A stretch of 64,000 bases of DNA from Cyclobacterium plantarum (GTDB lineage: Bacteria > Bacteroidota > Bacteroidia > Cytophagales > Cyclobacteriaceae): the NCBI RefSeq assembly GCF_011290685.1, contig NZ_JAANYN010000008.1, positions 236,107-300,106 on the forward strand, given 5' to 3'. Both the position numbers and the translations under genes were made by a program. Below, piece by piece: positions 10,128 through 20,700 of this stretch. Within the stretch, counting starts at the first letter, position 1. Each line of letters opens with the position of its first letter. The notes under the pieces are model-generated. The model had not been told where the DNA came from. It did no database searches and saw only the letters and a program-made list of their open reading frames with translations.

Positions 10128-11593
10128 TTTGTAGGAATTGTGTTTTCATTCATGGTAAATTCTCCACCGGTTTCATTGGGTGTTGGAAAGCCACCGGCCA
10201 GGGCGCGGTACAAAGACACCCTAAACAACAGCTGATCCAATTTGGCATTTACTAAATCTCGTTTCAATTGCTGCATCTGGTCCAGCGTAACCAGGACATC
10301 CAGGTAAGCGATGGAGCCGTTCAGGTATTCCACACGCAGTTGCTGAAAGGCCCTTTCCGCAAGGTTAAGCTGATTCTCAAGGTAACCGATACGCTCCTTT
10401 TGTAGGTTTTCCCGGTTCAGGGCATCTTCCACTTCCTGCAATGCTAGCAAAACTGTTTGCCCATAAGCTTGTATTTGTTGCTCCCGGAAAGCCTCGGCTT
10501 GTCTTTTTTCAGCCTTTAATCTTCCTCCATAAAAAAGAGGCATCAGCAAACTACTGGTCAAAGAGGCTGCCTGGGATTCTACCAGATTGGTAAGGGTATT
10601 GGATCGGAGTGCACCGGTGAAGTTAAAAGTCAGCCTGGGGTAAGTATTGCTAATGGCGACTGCCACCTCCCTGTCTGCTGCCTCCATTTGATGAAAACTA
10701 CTTTGAATATCAGGGCGACGGTTGATCAATTCCATAGGTAGGCCGGCATCTGGCAAAGGTCCCAATTCAGGCAATTGACTTTCCGAAGGAAGGGAAAGAT
10801 TTCCCGGAGCTCTTCCAAGCAATACCGCCAACCTGTTTTGTAGGGTTTTTACTTCAATTTGTATGGCCATGGACTGCTCCCGGGTATTTTGAATCAGCTG
10901 TTCCTGACGGAGAATATCCACTCCCCTCACCTGTCCGCTGGCAAATCTCGCCCGGATCAATGCCAAAACCTGTTCGTTGTATTCGGTTTGTTGGCGAATA
11001 AGTTCGAGTTGCTCCATAAAAGCCTGCAAGGAAAACCAGGTGAGCGCCACCTCTCCAGCAATACTTATGGCCAGCGTTTGGTAGTCCAGGTAACTCGCCT
11101 TCAGCCTGCTTTCCGCAGCCAACTTACTTTGCTTTACCCTTCCCCAAAGATCCACTTCATAGCTGCTGCGGAGAGACAACTGAGTATTCTCTCCTCCAAC
11201 AAAATCAGGAACAGGACGACTTGCTCCACCCTGAAGTTCCAAAAAAACCTGAGGAACCCTTTCTGACGCGATTATGGCAACGTTACTGGCTTCCTGTGCT
11301 ACCTGATACCAGGAACCTTTTAATTCCAGGTTATGAAAAAGGGCACTATCAACCATTCCATTAAGTTCGGGATCCCCGAAAGCTTTCCACCAGTCAGCCT
11401 CCAGCTCATAAGAGCCGGTGGGAAGGGAAAAAGCATCAGGAGTGGTTATCGGTACATCTCTTGTAGTAACCTTATTCCCACATCCTGCCGAAATCCCTAC
11501 AAGAAAAAGAAAAAAAATAAAATTAAAACTGCCTTGTAATCTATACAGGGAAATTGGAAAACGGTTATTTCTAAATTGTTGGGTATCAGGCAA
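10124..11593 (-). CDS. Efflux outer membrane factor (TolC/NodT type lipoprotein)
   Basis: A 489-residue outer membrane efflux protein with two OEP repeats. The N-terminus carries a signal peptide with a lipobox (VGISAGC), so the mature protein is probably lipidated. The typical NodT blocks are present: ELEADWWKAFGDPELN, SLRSSYEVDLWGRVKQSKLAAES and INRRPDIQSSFHQMEAADREV, and a second-half coiled coil near residues 370-450. It is the first gene of the operon outer membrane factor - adaptor - permease - DsrE. The 178 bp upstream are A/T-rich without a clear promoter match. Confidence 0.95.
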   Translation of the reverse strand: MPDTQQFRNNRFPISLYRLQGSFNFIFFLFLVGISAGCGNKVTTRDVPITTPDAFSLPTGSYELEADWWKAFGDPELNGMVDSALFHNLELKGSWYQVAQEASNVAIIASERVPQVFLELQGGASRPVPDFVGGENTQLSLRSSYEVDLWGRVKQSKLAAESRLKASYLDYQTLAISIAGEVALTWFSLQAFMEQLELIRQQTEYNEQVLALIRARFASGQVRGVDILRQEQLIQNTREQSMAIQIEVKTLQNRLAVLLGRAPGNLSLPSESQLPELGPLPDAGLPMELINRRPDIQSSFHQMEAADREVAVAISNTYPRLTFNFTGALRSNTLTNLVESQAASLTSSLLMPLFYGGRLKAEKRQAEAFREQQIQAYGQTVLLALQEVEDALNRENLQKERIGYLENQLNLAERAFQQLRVEYLNGSIAYLDVLVTLDQMQQLKRDLVNAKLDQLLFRVSLYRALAGGFPTPNETGGEFTMNENTIPTK

Positions 11594-11772
11594 AAGAACT
11601 ATTTTTTTAAGTTTAGATATAAATAAAGGTTTACTTCCATGATAGGATATATTTTGTTACGCTACAGTTGACCAACAATGCTACTGCTGATAATCTCCTA
11701 AAATTACAAATTATGGTTCAACATAAAAGGATAGCTTGCAAAGTAAGGCAATAATCTGAAGAAAATCTGAAT

Positions 11773-12258
11773 CTATTGATAAGGCTTTTTAAGGGTTTCC
11801 AGGAGTTTCTGGTAATCGTACTGTAGGTCTTCATGCAACTTTTCTATCAATTTCTCCACTTTACCTACTTGTAATGCATATAAATTTTCTATAACCGGGT
11901 GCCGGTACTCCAGGTAGCCAAATTCCTGTAGTTTTTTGCAAAAAAAGGCAATGATTTCAATCCTTGCAGTAGGATCCTTTGTAAGTTTCAGGTTTTTATT
12001 CAGGATTTTACGAATACTTTGTGCTGATTTTTTTGCCAGGTAATAATTGTTCTTGTTGGCCTTAAAAAATGCAATTTCCAGTTCTTCCTTCAAAGTATCG
12101 ATAAAAAGTGTGGATGTTTCGGTATCGAATAATTTAAAATAAAGGAAAGCTTTGTTATCCCGGCTGAGTTTACTCAGGTGTAGTATCAACTCAATCAATT
12201 CTTTTGGCTCTTTGTGCTGTAGTTCTTTTCTTATTGTGCTTAAACTGGGGATTTGCAT
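11773..12258 (-). CDS. Hypothetical helical protein (161 aa)
   Basis: A 161-residue, mostly helical, lysine- and leucine-rich protein without signal peptide or membrane segment. Readable blocks include EPKELIELILHLSKLSRDNKAF and LAKKSAQSIRKILNKNLKLT. I do not recognise the family; HEAT/ARM-like helical hairpins are possible from the pattern. A longer start exists at 12339, but the added residues are poorly protein-like, so the ATG at 12258 is preferred. It is on the same strand as the efflux operon but 179 bp away, with no evidence of a functional link. Confidence 0.65.
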   Translation of the reverse strand: MQIPSLSTIRKELQHKEPKELIELILHLSKLSRDNKAFLYFKLFDTETSTLFIDTLKEELEIAFFKANKNNYYLAKKSAQSIRKILNKNLKLTKDPTARIEIIAFFCKKLQEFGYLEYRHPVIENLYALQVGKVEKLIEKLHEDLQYDYQKLLETLKKPYQ

Positions 12259-12589
12259 GGTGTTTTTTATCTGAAACGTTCGAATTGCCCTATCGGGTAG
12301 AAAAGTTTTAAATATACCCATTTTCGAAAAAAAGAACATGTGATAAACGAATTAACCGGAAAGGAAAGACTCCAATCTGAAAAATACCTAAAAAAAAATC
12401 CTTAATCAGTCTCTTGCAAGGCTCCCTATCTCAAACAATTAAACGGGATCCTCTATGAATCGATGCCCGATACATTTGCCAGTTTACTTCAATTAATTTA
12501 GAACATAAAAAGAGAAATATACTGAAAATCAAACATTTATATATTGATGAACTGAATTCGAATTAAGACCGTCAATAAAAGCCAATTGA

Positions 12590-12712
12590 ATCGTCACTGC
12601 GAACCCTTTGTCCTGGGTATAGGTGCTGGGAAAGGGGGTGGCAGTCTCCTTTGGCCAGTGATTCCCACGGCTTTCACCGCTCAAAACCGGCTTTAAGCCT
12701 ACCGATGACGTT
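12590..12712 (+). repeat. Interspersed repeat family A, degenerate copy 1
   Basis: This copy starts with gtcactgcga, contains gggtggcagtct and gattccca, and ends with accgatgacg. The same ordered landmarks occur at 13128-13340. It is more diverged than the other two copies. Confidence 0.5.
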
Positions 12713-13104
12713 TTTGTTAAATCACTGTAAATCAATGTATTGAAAAACAAACAATATCATCCTGATTTGTGTAATTTCTAAATGTTAAGCCTACCTGTGA
12801 AGTAATTGAATCAGTTGTTTTTATAAAGAAGAAACCCTAAAAAATCTGTTAGATAAAGAAGAGAAAAATTTTAATACGAAAAGAGCGCTGGCCCGACAAA
12901 AAACCGGGGGTGCGGCAGGTTTGTGGGGAGAAGGATTTTTTTGTTCCCGATGAAAAATCGGGACAAAAAGTACAATAGAAACAAGCTAAAATACCATAAA
13001 CAGCCTATGACTCACCATTATCCATTGAACAATGAGAATTTTATATTCCCCTATAATGCAAAAAACCTATCGTCATCCCGATTTCTGCGTTTTATAAAAT
13101 GTTA

Positions 13105-13340
13105 AGTCTACCGATGACGGGTCTTGTCGTCACTGCGAGGGCGCAGACGGGAATAAAAAGGGAATCGAAAATAGCCATGCACCCGCGGCAGTCTGAGGGG
13201 GTACGGGGACGACCTTTCGATCCTATTCCCATTTCCCGATGGATATATGCCGCCGCTCCGAAACAGATCGCTTTTAGGCTGAGCCTGCCGAAGCCCGCTT
13301 TCTGCGTTTTTTTAAAATGTTACTTCTCGGAATGACGGTT
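13105..13340 (+). repeat. Interspersed repeat family A, copy 2
   Basis: Contains gtcactgcgaggg, the block ggcagtctga, then acctttcgatcctat, gccgccgctccg, cagatcgctttt, aggctgagcctgccgaagcc and a terminal ggaatgacgg. The part from about 13181 to 13338 matches the reverse complement of 54392-54534 along its whole length. Terminal strings related to cgtcattgcgag at both ends suggest imperfect terminal inverted repeats. Confidence 0.75.
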
Positions 13341-13402
13341 TTTTAACGAAATTCAATCGAACTCAAGTTATTAGAGTGAAATTATCTGAATAAAAACCAA
13401 AA

Positions 13403-16400
13403 TCAATCACAATCGGTGCAACATATATCAGGCACCTTGGTCAGCCTGGAAGTACGCAATATACGGTGATGGCCCAACTCATTACTGACCGGACTATTTA
13501 AATTTACGGGGGCGGCTGTGCTGCCCGCTGCTGTGCCAAAACGCTGCTTGTAACTTTGATTAAAGGATTCTCGCTGACCTGAACTCATAAAATTACTGGT
13601 AGATTGAGCGACCAGCGCATCTTCAAGTCCGGATACATGGTCGAATACATTTTTAATATGCGGCAATACTTCCACCACTACCACGCTCAAAGAGGCATCA
13701 GTAGGCAATCCGTAAAGACGTAAGAATTGATTGATTTCGGTATTGCTCCATATAGTGGTTCCATATTTAGTGGCATTCTTGTTTTTGTTCGTTGCCGTTT
13801 TTAGTTTAAGGAATTTGCTTGCTGAAGAAATATCCCCCTGCCCTTTCAGGGTTTTTATGGCGATCTGATTAAGCAGTTGAAGTTCCTGCTGTGAGTAAGA
13901 CTCCTGAATGTTTTCCTGTACCGCTGCCTTTACCTGAACGCGCCAGTCAAGGGGCCGGTCATCCAGGAGGATGTTGCGGTAATCCTGGTTATCGACTCTT
14001 TTCACTTGTGCATACAGCAAGGCCCATAATCCTGTTCGGGGGGGATTTGCTGTTACATTTTTACCTTTGTGGACCGCTGAGGCATAAGGCGCGGTAACCC
14101 AAATTTTATCTTTATCCCTATTGGGCATGCAAGACAAGGCGGGTGCGGGATGTTGAATTCCCTGCATCTTTAACCTTCGGCCAAACCTACCCTGAGCAGT
14201 GGTCCACACCTTTTCTCCTTCGTCTCCCTCATTGACTGGGGGCCGCTCAAAGTGTCCTACCCGAAATTCATAGGTAAAAAAGCCAAACATTTCGTCACTG
14301 TTGGCATGTAGCCCGGGTGGCAGGGGCAGGATATAATGTACATCGCTGTCCTTGCTTTTTATCATGGCCTGCATGGCATTCAGACCGGCCAGGTCATTGG
14401 AAGAAGCAGGAGAAACGATGCGAATAAACTCAGGATCAATGGGCAAAGTTGGTTCCTCCGGCGACAAAAACAATGAAGGATGGTTATTGCTGATCAATTG
14501 GTCAGGTGCCTGGGCCAAAACCCGGGCAAAGTAGCAGTCTTGCGGATCCTTTACCGGCTGATCAAACTCAATCCAAAGATACCTTTTCCTTGATTCGCTG
14601 TTTTCGTACTTTTCATCCCGCATATAGGGGGACAAAGCATAACCAGCCGACACGATTACAGGCACCTGCGCCGGGGGACTGGTGATGGGCAGTGTCATTT
14701 CAGTTGCTTCCAGATCATCACGGCTGGCTCCATGATCGGACTTGAACCTTGCTTCCAGGCTGTAGGTTAGGTCGATGCTATCAGGAAAGCTTTCCGTATT
14801 ATCCCGTTTAGGCTCAACGGCATCAAAAAACACCAATTGAGTACTGTTTCTTTGTGGACTGTCAAGTGATTCAAATGAAGCAGTTCGGATCATTTTGATT
14901 TTGCCTACCCTTACATCCGTTTCACCGTTACCTTCAGCATCATGCGTGAATTTTTTGGATCGCCTAACCCAAAATGCTTCGGTCTGCATGGCATCCCACA
15001 TCCAGTCACGATCCAACTCATAATTCAGACAACAGATCCAGTGATGGTACAAATCACCCTTGGATGCGAAAGTTATGGAAGAGCCATCCGGTGCCAGGCT
15101 GTGCCGGATGCGACTGCTGCAACCAAAAACCACCCTTTTTCCTTTGGGAGCATACAGTGTAAGCCCATTGCTTTCCAGGTTCAATCTATCTGCAATTTGC
15201 TGAATATTACTATTTTGATTTTCCTGAGATTTTCCGAAAAGCAGGGTATTCCAGGTACCGTCAAAGACTGTTGTTGCATCAGGCCGCATGTACAAGCCCT
15301 GAAGAACAGGAATGCCAGCGGTCTGAACCAACAGCCCCGTTTCATCTTGAGAAGGTTGATAAAGCAACACGGAAAAAGAAGCGCCATAACGGACGTCCAA
15401 TTGGGGATTGGCTGCATCCACTACTCCATAATAAGCTTCTGTTTGGGAATCTGTTTCCTTATCCTCACAAACAGCCCTGATGGTAAGCCTGGCTGTTCTC
15501 CCTGTAGGTAATACCAATTCACTCAACTGGTCAATATCATCTTCCAACCCCAGGTCTTGAGCCAGATTTAAAGTTGGCCCTGTATGCAAAACCTTGTCTG
15601 TTCCCTGTATATCCCTGTAAATGATGGGGATATTCAGGTTAGCTTCATACTCGTCTTCATTATTCCCTATGGCCGGAAAGTATCTATAGGTGGTGTACAG
15701 GTGGATGTAATCGTCTTTTCCATTTAGGCTTTCCAACTTGTCCAGCTTCAATGTGGCTATTTCCACAGTGATCTGCACCCGGTCCACATCCGGGTCGGCT
15801 ATGCCCAGCCCCACCCGATGTTCCGCATCTCCTGCCTCAGGACTGAGCCCCAGATTAGACTGTTCGATTAGTCGGTCAATTGGGTTTGAATATTTACCGG
15901 TATATACCACTGCAGGATAGCCCAATTTAGGCCTGCGAATGGTCAATGCTTCCAGTTGGTTTGGTCCGTCCACGCCAGTAACAGGATGTTCATCCCCTGG
16001 CTGAGCCTCGGGATTGGCTTCAACTTCCAGAATTCGGGGCTGAATGGGAGAAATAAATCGCTTAAAACGGCAAAATCCGATATCAGAAGGGGTTTCATTG
16101 ATGGGCTGTCGCTCTATGGCCGGTACGCCACCGCTGATATCCTGCATCCGGACACGGAATTCGTAACCTTGCCCATAACGCAATACGGCATTAACAGGTC
16201 CTGCCTGATAGATTTGGTTCAGTTGATTTTGTGCTGCTCCGGAAACGCCGGTACCTGTGGTTACCGGATTTCCATCCTTGTCGGTGGCTGCCTGTCCATC
16301 AGGGTCAGCATCCAGGTTGGGATTTGTTGTCTGGTATACCGTAGCCGCATCCTCATCAGGAAGGACCATGCTGTGTCCTGTCCAGTTGGCAAAATACATG

Positions 16401-17716
16401 GGCAGCCAATAGGGTTGTCGTTCTCCGGTAACCTGTTCGGTCCCATCCAGCTGAGTGGGATATACCTGGTAAGGCAAATCACCAGAAAAATCCCCCAATA
16501 CAATGGCATCGGCTGGATTGGCCGGGTTTCGGCTCAGGCTGAAGGTATTGCGGTTGCTGACCCAATTCAAAGATTCCCATACTCCCGGTTCCTCGCCTTC
16601 CGCAGCCTGTTGCCGCACATCAATTACAAAACCATTGATACCTATAGGCGCATCCAGCCTTTTGACCGGCCCGGCTACGCTGCTATCGACTGCCAGCTGC
16701 CGCATGTACCAATTCAGTAACTGTAAATCATCCCATCCCAATTGAATACCTGAATCCGTTAAAGGATAGGATCCATCCACTTCTTCTATCAACGGATCCC
16801 GGTGGGGTGACTGGTGGCAATGAACCGTTTTTGCAAAACCATCGTCGTAAATAGCTGTTTCAATAAAAAGCTCATCATAATTCCCATCATGCACACTCAA
16901 TACCGGGTACAGCAAAGGTGCAAATACCTGTCTCGGTTCTCCGGGACGCAAGATGGGAATACGGGCTGCATAGCGTTTGATAAAGGTATCATCAGCAGCA
17001 AACTGAGGACTAAAACTACTACCATCGGCCAAATCCAGGTACAAAAATCCTCCCTCCGGAAAAGTATCCGCCGCAATGGGCAGATTAAAGGAATAAATAA
17101 ATCCGGCAGCACGTGCCAGCAAGGGGTGCCGGAGTATATGGGCAAAAACCTTTCCCCAACTGATGGAGGGGCCGGTTTGCTGAAAGCCCTGGTAAAAATT
17201 TGCTGCTTTGACGGCACAATGATAGGTATCATCCGTAAAAGCATTTTTACTTTTAATGGCTTTTAACCCAGTGGCTTTCAAGAAGGTTTTGGGCAGGTGT
17301 TTGTAGACGGATACACTGCGTGGCCTGGGAGCCTCAAATTGCCTGGATTGGGGAATATTCAGTAAACTGGCATTGCTGTTTATCATGCTCACATCCAGGA
17401 TCTGCAGGTGGTTGGCCATGGCTTCGAAAATTTCCCTGGGGTTTTGGGGAGCCTGGATGTTTACAGGGAGCGCGTTTGCCAATGGCTGTGGTTGTGGTAA
17501 AGGATTTGCGCCAAATCCCTGGACCAATTGGGCCCCAAAGGAAAAACTGGCATCAGCAAAAGCCACTGAAGCATCAGGAATTGCCGGTTCCTGTCCGGTG
17601 ATGATCGGATTTAATGGGTTATGGTCTCTTGGTAGCACCACAATATTTACCTGCAATTCGTTTCCGTCAAAATATTGCGGAAAAGTCATGATCGAAAGTC
17701 TTTGGTTGGGATTCAT
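13403..17716 (-). CDS. Giant protein of unknown function (1437 aa)
   Basis: A 1437-residue protein that I cannot place in a named family. It has no signal peptide, no lipobox and no membrane segment. It opens with a compact beta-rich block (LQVNIVVLPRDHNPLNP), followed by a Pro/Gln-rich stretch (about residues 70-90). Regions of mixed beta strands with many Asp/Asn/Pro turns make up the rest (for example FRVRMQDISGG near 545 and LWIEFDQPVKDPQDCYFARV past residue 1040). The end is HHRILRTSRLTKVPDICCTDCD-like, with a three-Cys tail (key residues CC and C in the last six). It starts 12 bp after the 1798-aa gene, so the two are probably co-translated under the upstream LuxR-type regulator. A structural, surface or large multidomain binding protein is possible; no enzyme motif is seen. 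A second start at MTFPQ (residue 10) is possible. Confidence 0.85.
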   Translation of the reverse strand: MNPNQRLSIMTFPQYFDGNELQVNIVVLPRDHNPLNPIITGQEPAIPDASVAFADASFSFGAQLVQGFGANPLPQPQPLANALPVNIQAPQNPREIFEAMANHLQILDVSMINSNASLLNIPQSRQFEAPRPRSVSVYKHLPKTFLKATGLKAIKSKNAFTDDTYHCAVKAANFYQGFQQTGPSISWGKVFAHILRHPLLARAAGFIYSFNLPIAADTFPEGGFLYLDLADGSSFSPQFAADDTFIKRYAARIPILRPGEPRQVFAPLLYPVLSVHDGNYDELFIETAIYDDGFAKTVHCHQSPHRDPLIEEVDGSYPLTDSGIQLGWDDLQLLNWYMRQLAVDSSVAGPVKRLDAPIGINGFVIDVRQQAAEGEEPGVWESLNWVSNRNTFSLSRNPANPADAIVLGDFSGDLPYQVYPTQLDGTEQVTGERQPYWLPMYFANWTGHSMVLPDEDAATVYQTTNPNLDADPDGQAATDKDGNPVTTGTGVSGAAQNQLNQIYQAGPVNAVLRYGQGYEFRVRMQDISGGVPAIERQPINETPSDIGFCRFKRFISPIQPRILEVEANPEAQPGDEHPVTGVDGPNQLEALTIRRPKLGYPAVVYTGKYSNPIDRLIEQSNLGLSPEAGDAEHRVGLGIADPDVDRVQITVEIATLKLDKLESLNGKDDYIHLYTTYRYFPAIGNNEDEYEANLNIPIIYRDIQGTDKVLHTGPTLNLAQDLGLEDDIDQLSELVLPTGRTARLTIRAVCEDKETDSQTEAYYGVVDAANPQLDVRYGASFSVLLYQPSQDETGLLVQTAGIPVLQGLYMRPDATTVFDGTWNTLLFGKSQENQNSNIQQIADRLNLESNGLTLYAPKGKRVVFGCSSRIRHSLAPDGSSITFASKGDLYHHWICCLNYELDRDWMWDAMQTEAFWVRRSKKFTHDAEGNGETDVRVGKIKMIRTASFESLDSPQRNSTQLVFFDAVEPKRDNTESFPDSIDLTYSLEARFKSDHGASRDDLEATEMTLPITSPPAQVPVIVSAGYALSPYMRDEKYENSESRKRYLWIEFDQPVKDPQDCYFARVLAQAPDQLISNNHPSLFLSPEEPTLPIDPEFIRIVSPASSNDLAGLNAMQAMIKSKDSDVHYILPLPPGLHANSDEMFGFFTYEFRVGHFERPPVNEGDEGEKVWTTAQGRFGRRLKMQGIQHPAPALSCMPNRDKDKIWVTAPYASAVHKGKNVTANPPRTGLWALLYAQVKRVDNQDYRNILLDDRPLDWRVQVKAAVQENIQESYSQQELQLLNQIAIKTLKGQGDISSASKFLKLKTATNKNKNATKYGTTIWSNTEINQFLRLYGLPTDASLSVVVVEVLPHIKNVFDHVSGLEDALVAQSTSNFMSSGQRESFNQSYKQRFGTAAGSTAAPVNLNSPVSNELGHHRILRTSRLTKVPDICCTDCD

Positions 17717-17728
17717 GGCAAAAATGTA

Positions 17729-20700
17729 TTATGCAATCCGGCGTTGTTCCTGCCAGGATTCGGTGAAACTGATATTGATGATAAAGGCAATGCTAATGTC
17801 CAGTCCAAAAGTCACCTGGCATTGCAGATCTGTACGGGTGTCTCCCCCACCCAGTTCTTTTCTGGCATAGGTCCCTTTAGCTTCTATACGGATGGTGATG
17901 GAAACGATCCCTCCCAGAATTTCGGCATGCCCTTCAAAAAGCAGAAATGCAGAAACTTTCACGATGCCTTCCGCAATAAATATTTCTGCACCCACGACGA
18001 ACAATACACTCACATTGCCCGCTACAGGAAGCCCTACAACGATTTGAGCGCCAAAACCAAATTTCATCCGTAAAGAAGGCCCCAATTTCGTGTCTGCCGC
18101 AATGTCCACATCTGCCTGGCCAATGGCGTAAATGGTGGCTGCCGAAATGGATACACACATTACCGATAGCCGGCCATAAAAACCTAGGACTCCACCAGCA
18201 GAAGGCAACAGTTCGTTGGCATCTGTAGTTACTTTAAGGGCCGCATTGAAGTAGGCGCCGATTTTCAGGCCGGCTTCCAGCTTGAAAGGTGTGTTGGGAT
18301 CGTTGTAAACCGCATCAGGAATGGGAAAGCGGATCACAGGTATTTCCTTGGAAGCTTCAAACTTGTATTCCCAGCTACCCGCCTTATTGCTCATGGCCAA
18401 TTGCAGGCCATTTTGAACGGCAGCCCCGTAATCACCTTCCTGCAAACTTTGAAGTATTTCCAGTAAATCAACCAAAGGATCCAATGCAGGCGCAAATTCC
18501 AGATCGGGTTTGGGATAGGTAGCTTCCTTCCCATTTTCGGAATCCCAATTGCCCCTAATGGTCATCAGCCGCTTTATTCCCGCCAGATCAATGACCAGGC
18601 CGATATTGTTCATTTTGCTTTTCCAGCTCTCCGTCACCGAGTTGATGTCAAAATCCAGGGATCCGGGCTCTTCCACATTCCCGTTTTTGTCCTTTTTGTC
18701 ATATTCTATGTATATCCTGAAATTGCCCTCCCCCACATCAATCAATTCAAATTCAGTGGGCAGGTCAAACATTTCCTCAGGATTGTGCAGGAGTTGTAAG
18801 CCTTGTTCCTTGATGCCATCAAGGGTATCCTGTACATCCATCAATTCAAATACATCCTGGCCCAGATCTTTCAGCGCATTCAGGTCGAAGGGAAAGGAAC
18901 CGTTTTTCTTCATCAGTATCGCTTCGCCAAGGGTCTGTGCAGAAAAATTATCCCCGGCACCTATATTGGGGAAAATCCCTTTGGTATTGACTATTCGAAA
19001 AGCATCTACAAACAAAGGAGGCGTTTTGCTGAGCAGTTTTTTTACGCCATTTTGAAAAGAAGGGGTGAGTAACAAAGCCTTTTGTGTATCGGTACTTTGC
19101 AAAAACCCGTAATTGACGGTACCATTTACCGGTTGACGAAACAATTCCAGCGGTTCGGCAATTCGGGTCAGTACAGTGCCAACAGGAAGGTCTATTTTTG
19201 TACCCTCCCCATCTTTGATCACTTTGCCCGGGCGAATTACCGGAATACCAAAATTGGGAGGGACAGGGCTAACTTCTCCGTTGGCCCGTTCATGCTTGAC
19301 CATAGACCAGCTGCCGTCTTTAGGCAATAAAACATTGCCTCTGCCTGCCAGGCAAAAGACCGGATCCGATCCATTTTCACCGAAAGAATTGTTAAAGTCA
19401 AAATGACTGAACCGCATTTTCTGGCTACTTCCTACCACCTCTACTTCACAGTCAATGCTTCCTCCTATGGTACCCTGCCGCTGTACCAGCAATTTCAAAG
19501 CTGTATTATTTAATGGAAAGCCTTTGGGGCCAAGCTGTACGAATCCCAGAATCCTGCTGGAAGGTACCACTGCCTTTTCCCCTTCAGCGGTGGGTTTGGT
19601 TTCCATTCCTGCGGTCACTCCCTCAATTTCTACATCTGCATCAAAATAAACCGGCTGGAGACTGATGTCAAAATTTTGAGGAATATTCACTTCCTTGCCT
19701 TCTTGGTCTACCGATTCTTCAAATAGCACATTTTCATTAAAGGGCGCCACTTCATTGGTTTCGATGATATTGGATACATTGAACAATCCTTTGATCAATC
19801 CGGGATGAATTGGGAATTCGGCCGATTTTTCCACTCCAATCAACTGTGGTTCGGGGTTTTCCGGAGGTCCACCAGGAAAGGCTGGATTGTCTTCATAGAC
19901 ATAATACCTGAAATCAAATTTACCGTCACTTTCTGCCCGCCATCCACTATCAAAGCGGTAAACGTATCCCGAACTTACCCGAAAAAGGGTAATGGTCCGT
20001 ACCACTTTTATAGCCCAGGGATATAGGATACTTTTGACCTGGATGATCTCGTGGGAACATCTTCCCATCATGACATCAAATTTTGCCTGGCTGGTTTCTG
20101 CCACAGCAGCTTTGGTATTCAGCCAATTGCTATACATATTGGCACCATAACCGCTCAGGTCCATTCGGGTTACGGGTACGCCCCGCTGTTTGTACAATTC
20201 AAAGGGGTAATTGCTATCATAAAAAAATTCCCGGTTGAAAATTTCCGTAACACTACCACCCAGGGTGCTTTTTCCCGTTTCATTACCCAAAAAATCGAGG
20301 ATATTGTTGACTTGAACCGTGGTTCCCATAAACATTTGGCTGTCTCCTTCTCTCAGTGGGGTACCTGCATCCATGCGCAGTTGAAGCCCGGATTGAAGCT
20401 GATCCTGAAAGTTAAATTTTGGTCCACTCAGGTTACCCCCCTCCCGGTTCACATTGTTATACCGATAGTTCTCCGTTAACAGTGCTGCTGCCTTCATTCC
20501 AAAGGGCAGGGTAAAAAACGAGAAAGCTTTGAAATTTTCCTCATTTTTCCGTTTTTCCAATAAAAAATCAGTGAGAGGCAATGGGGCCAGCACTACTTTG
20601 TCCTCGCTGTTATTGGCTATTCGGGTAGGACCTCCATCATTGGGGTAGTAGTTAAATCCTGCGGCAGGATCGCCTGAAATTGGATCATCGGGTGGTGGTA

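Larger units (their letters stand above)
12340..13402. other. Non-coding 1 kb region filled with decayed repeats
   Basis: About 1060 bases without a credible gene. The region holds at least two degenerate copies of an interspersed repeat (listed separately) and recurring short strings. One is taccgatgacg, near 12700 and again near 13109. Another is aaaatgttaa followed by g(c/t)ctacc, at about 12781 and 13090. A third is gtcactgcga, at about 12593 and 13130. The two short reading frames here fall inside the repeats and have no protein-like composition. The region looks like an accumulation site for small mobile or palindromic elements. Confidence 0.6.

Noticed and set aside
12529-12750. Short minus-strand frame of 73 residues and the 78-residue plus frame at 13099-13335
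   Set aside because: Both are inside repeat family A and have no protein-like pattern.
16897-17244. Plus- and minus-strand reading frames within the giant genes, such as 115 to 254 residue frames at 15-17 kb and 175 residues at 22380-22907
   Set aside because: They lie wholly inside the long frames of the two giants, lack starts with leaders and have compositions that follow the codon pattern of the real frame.
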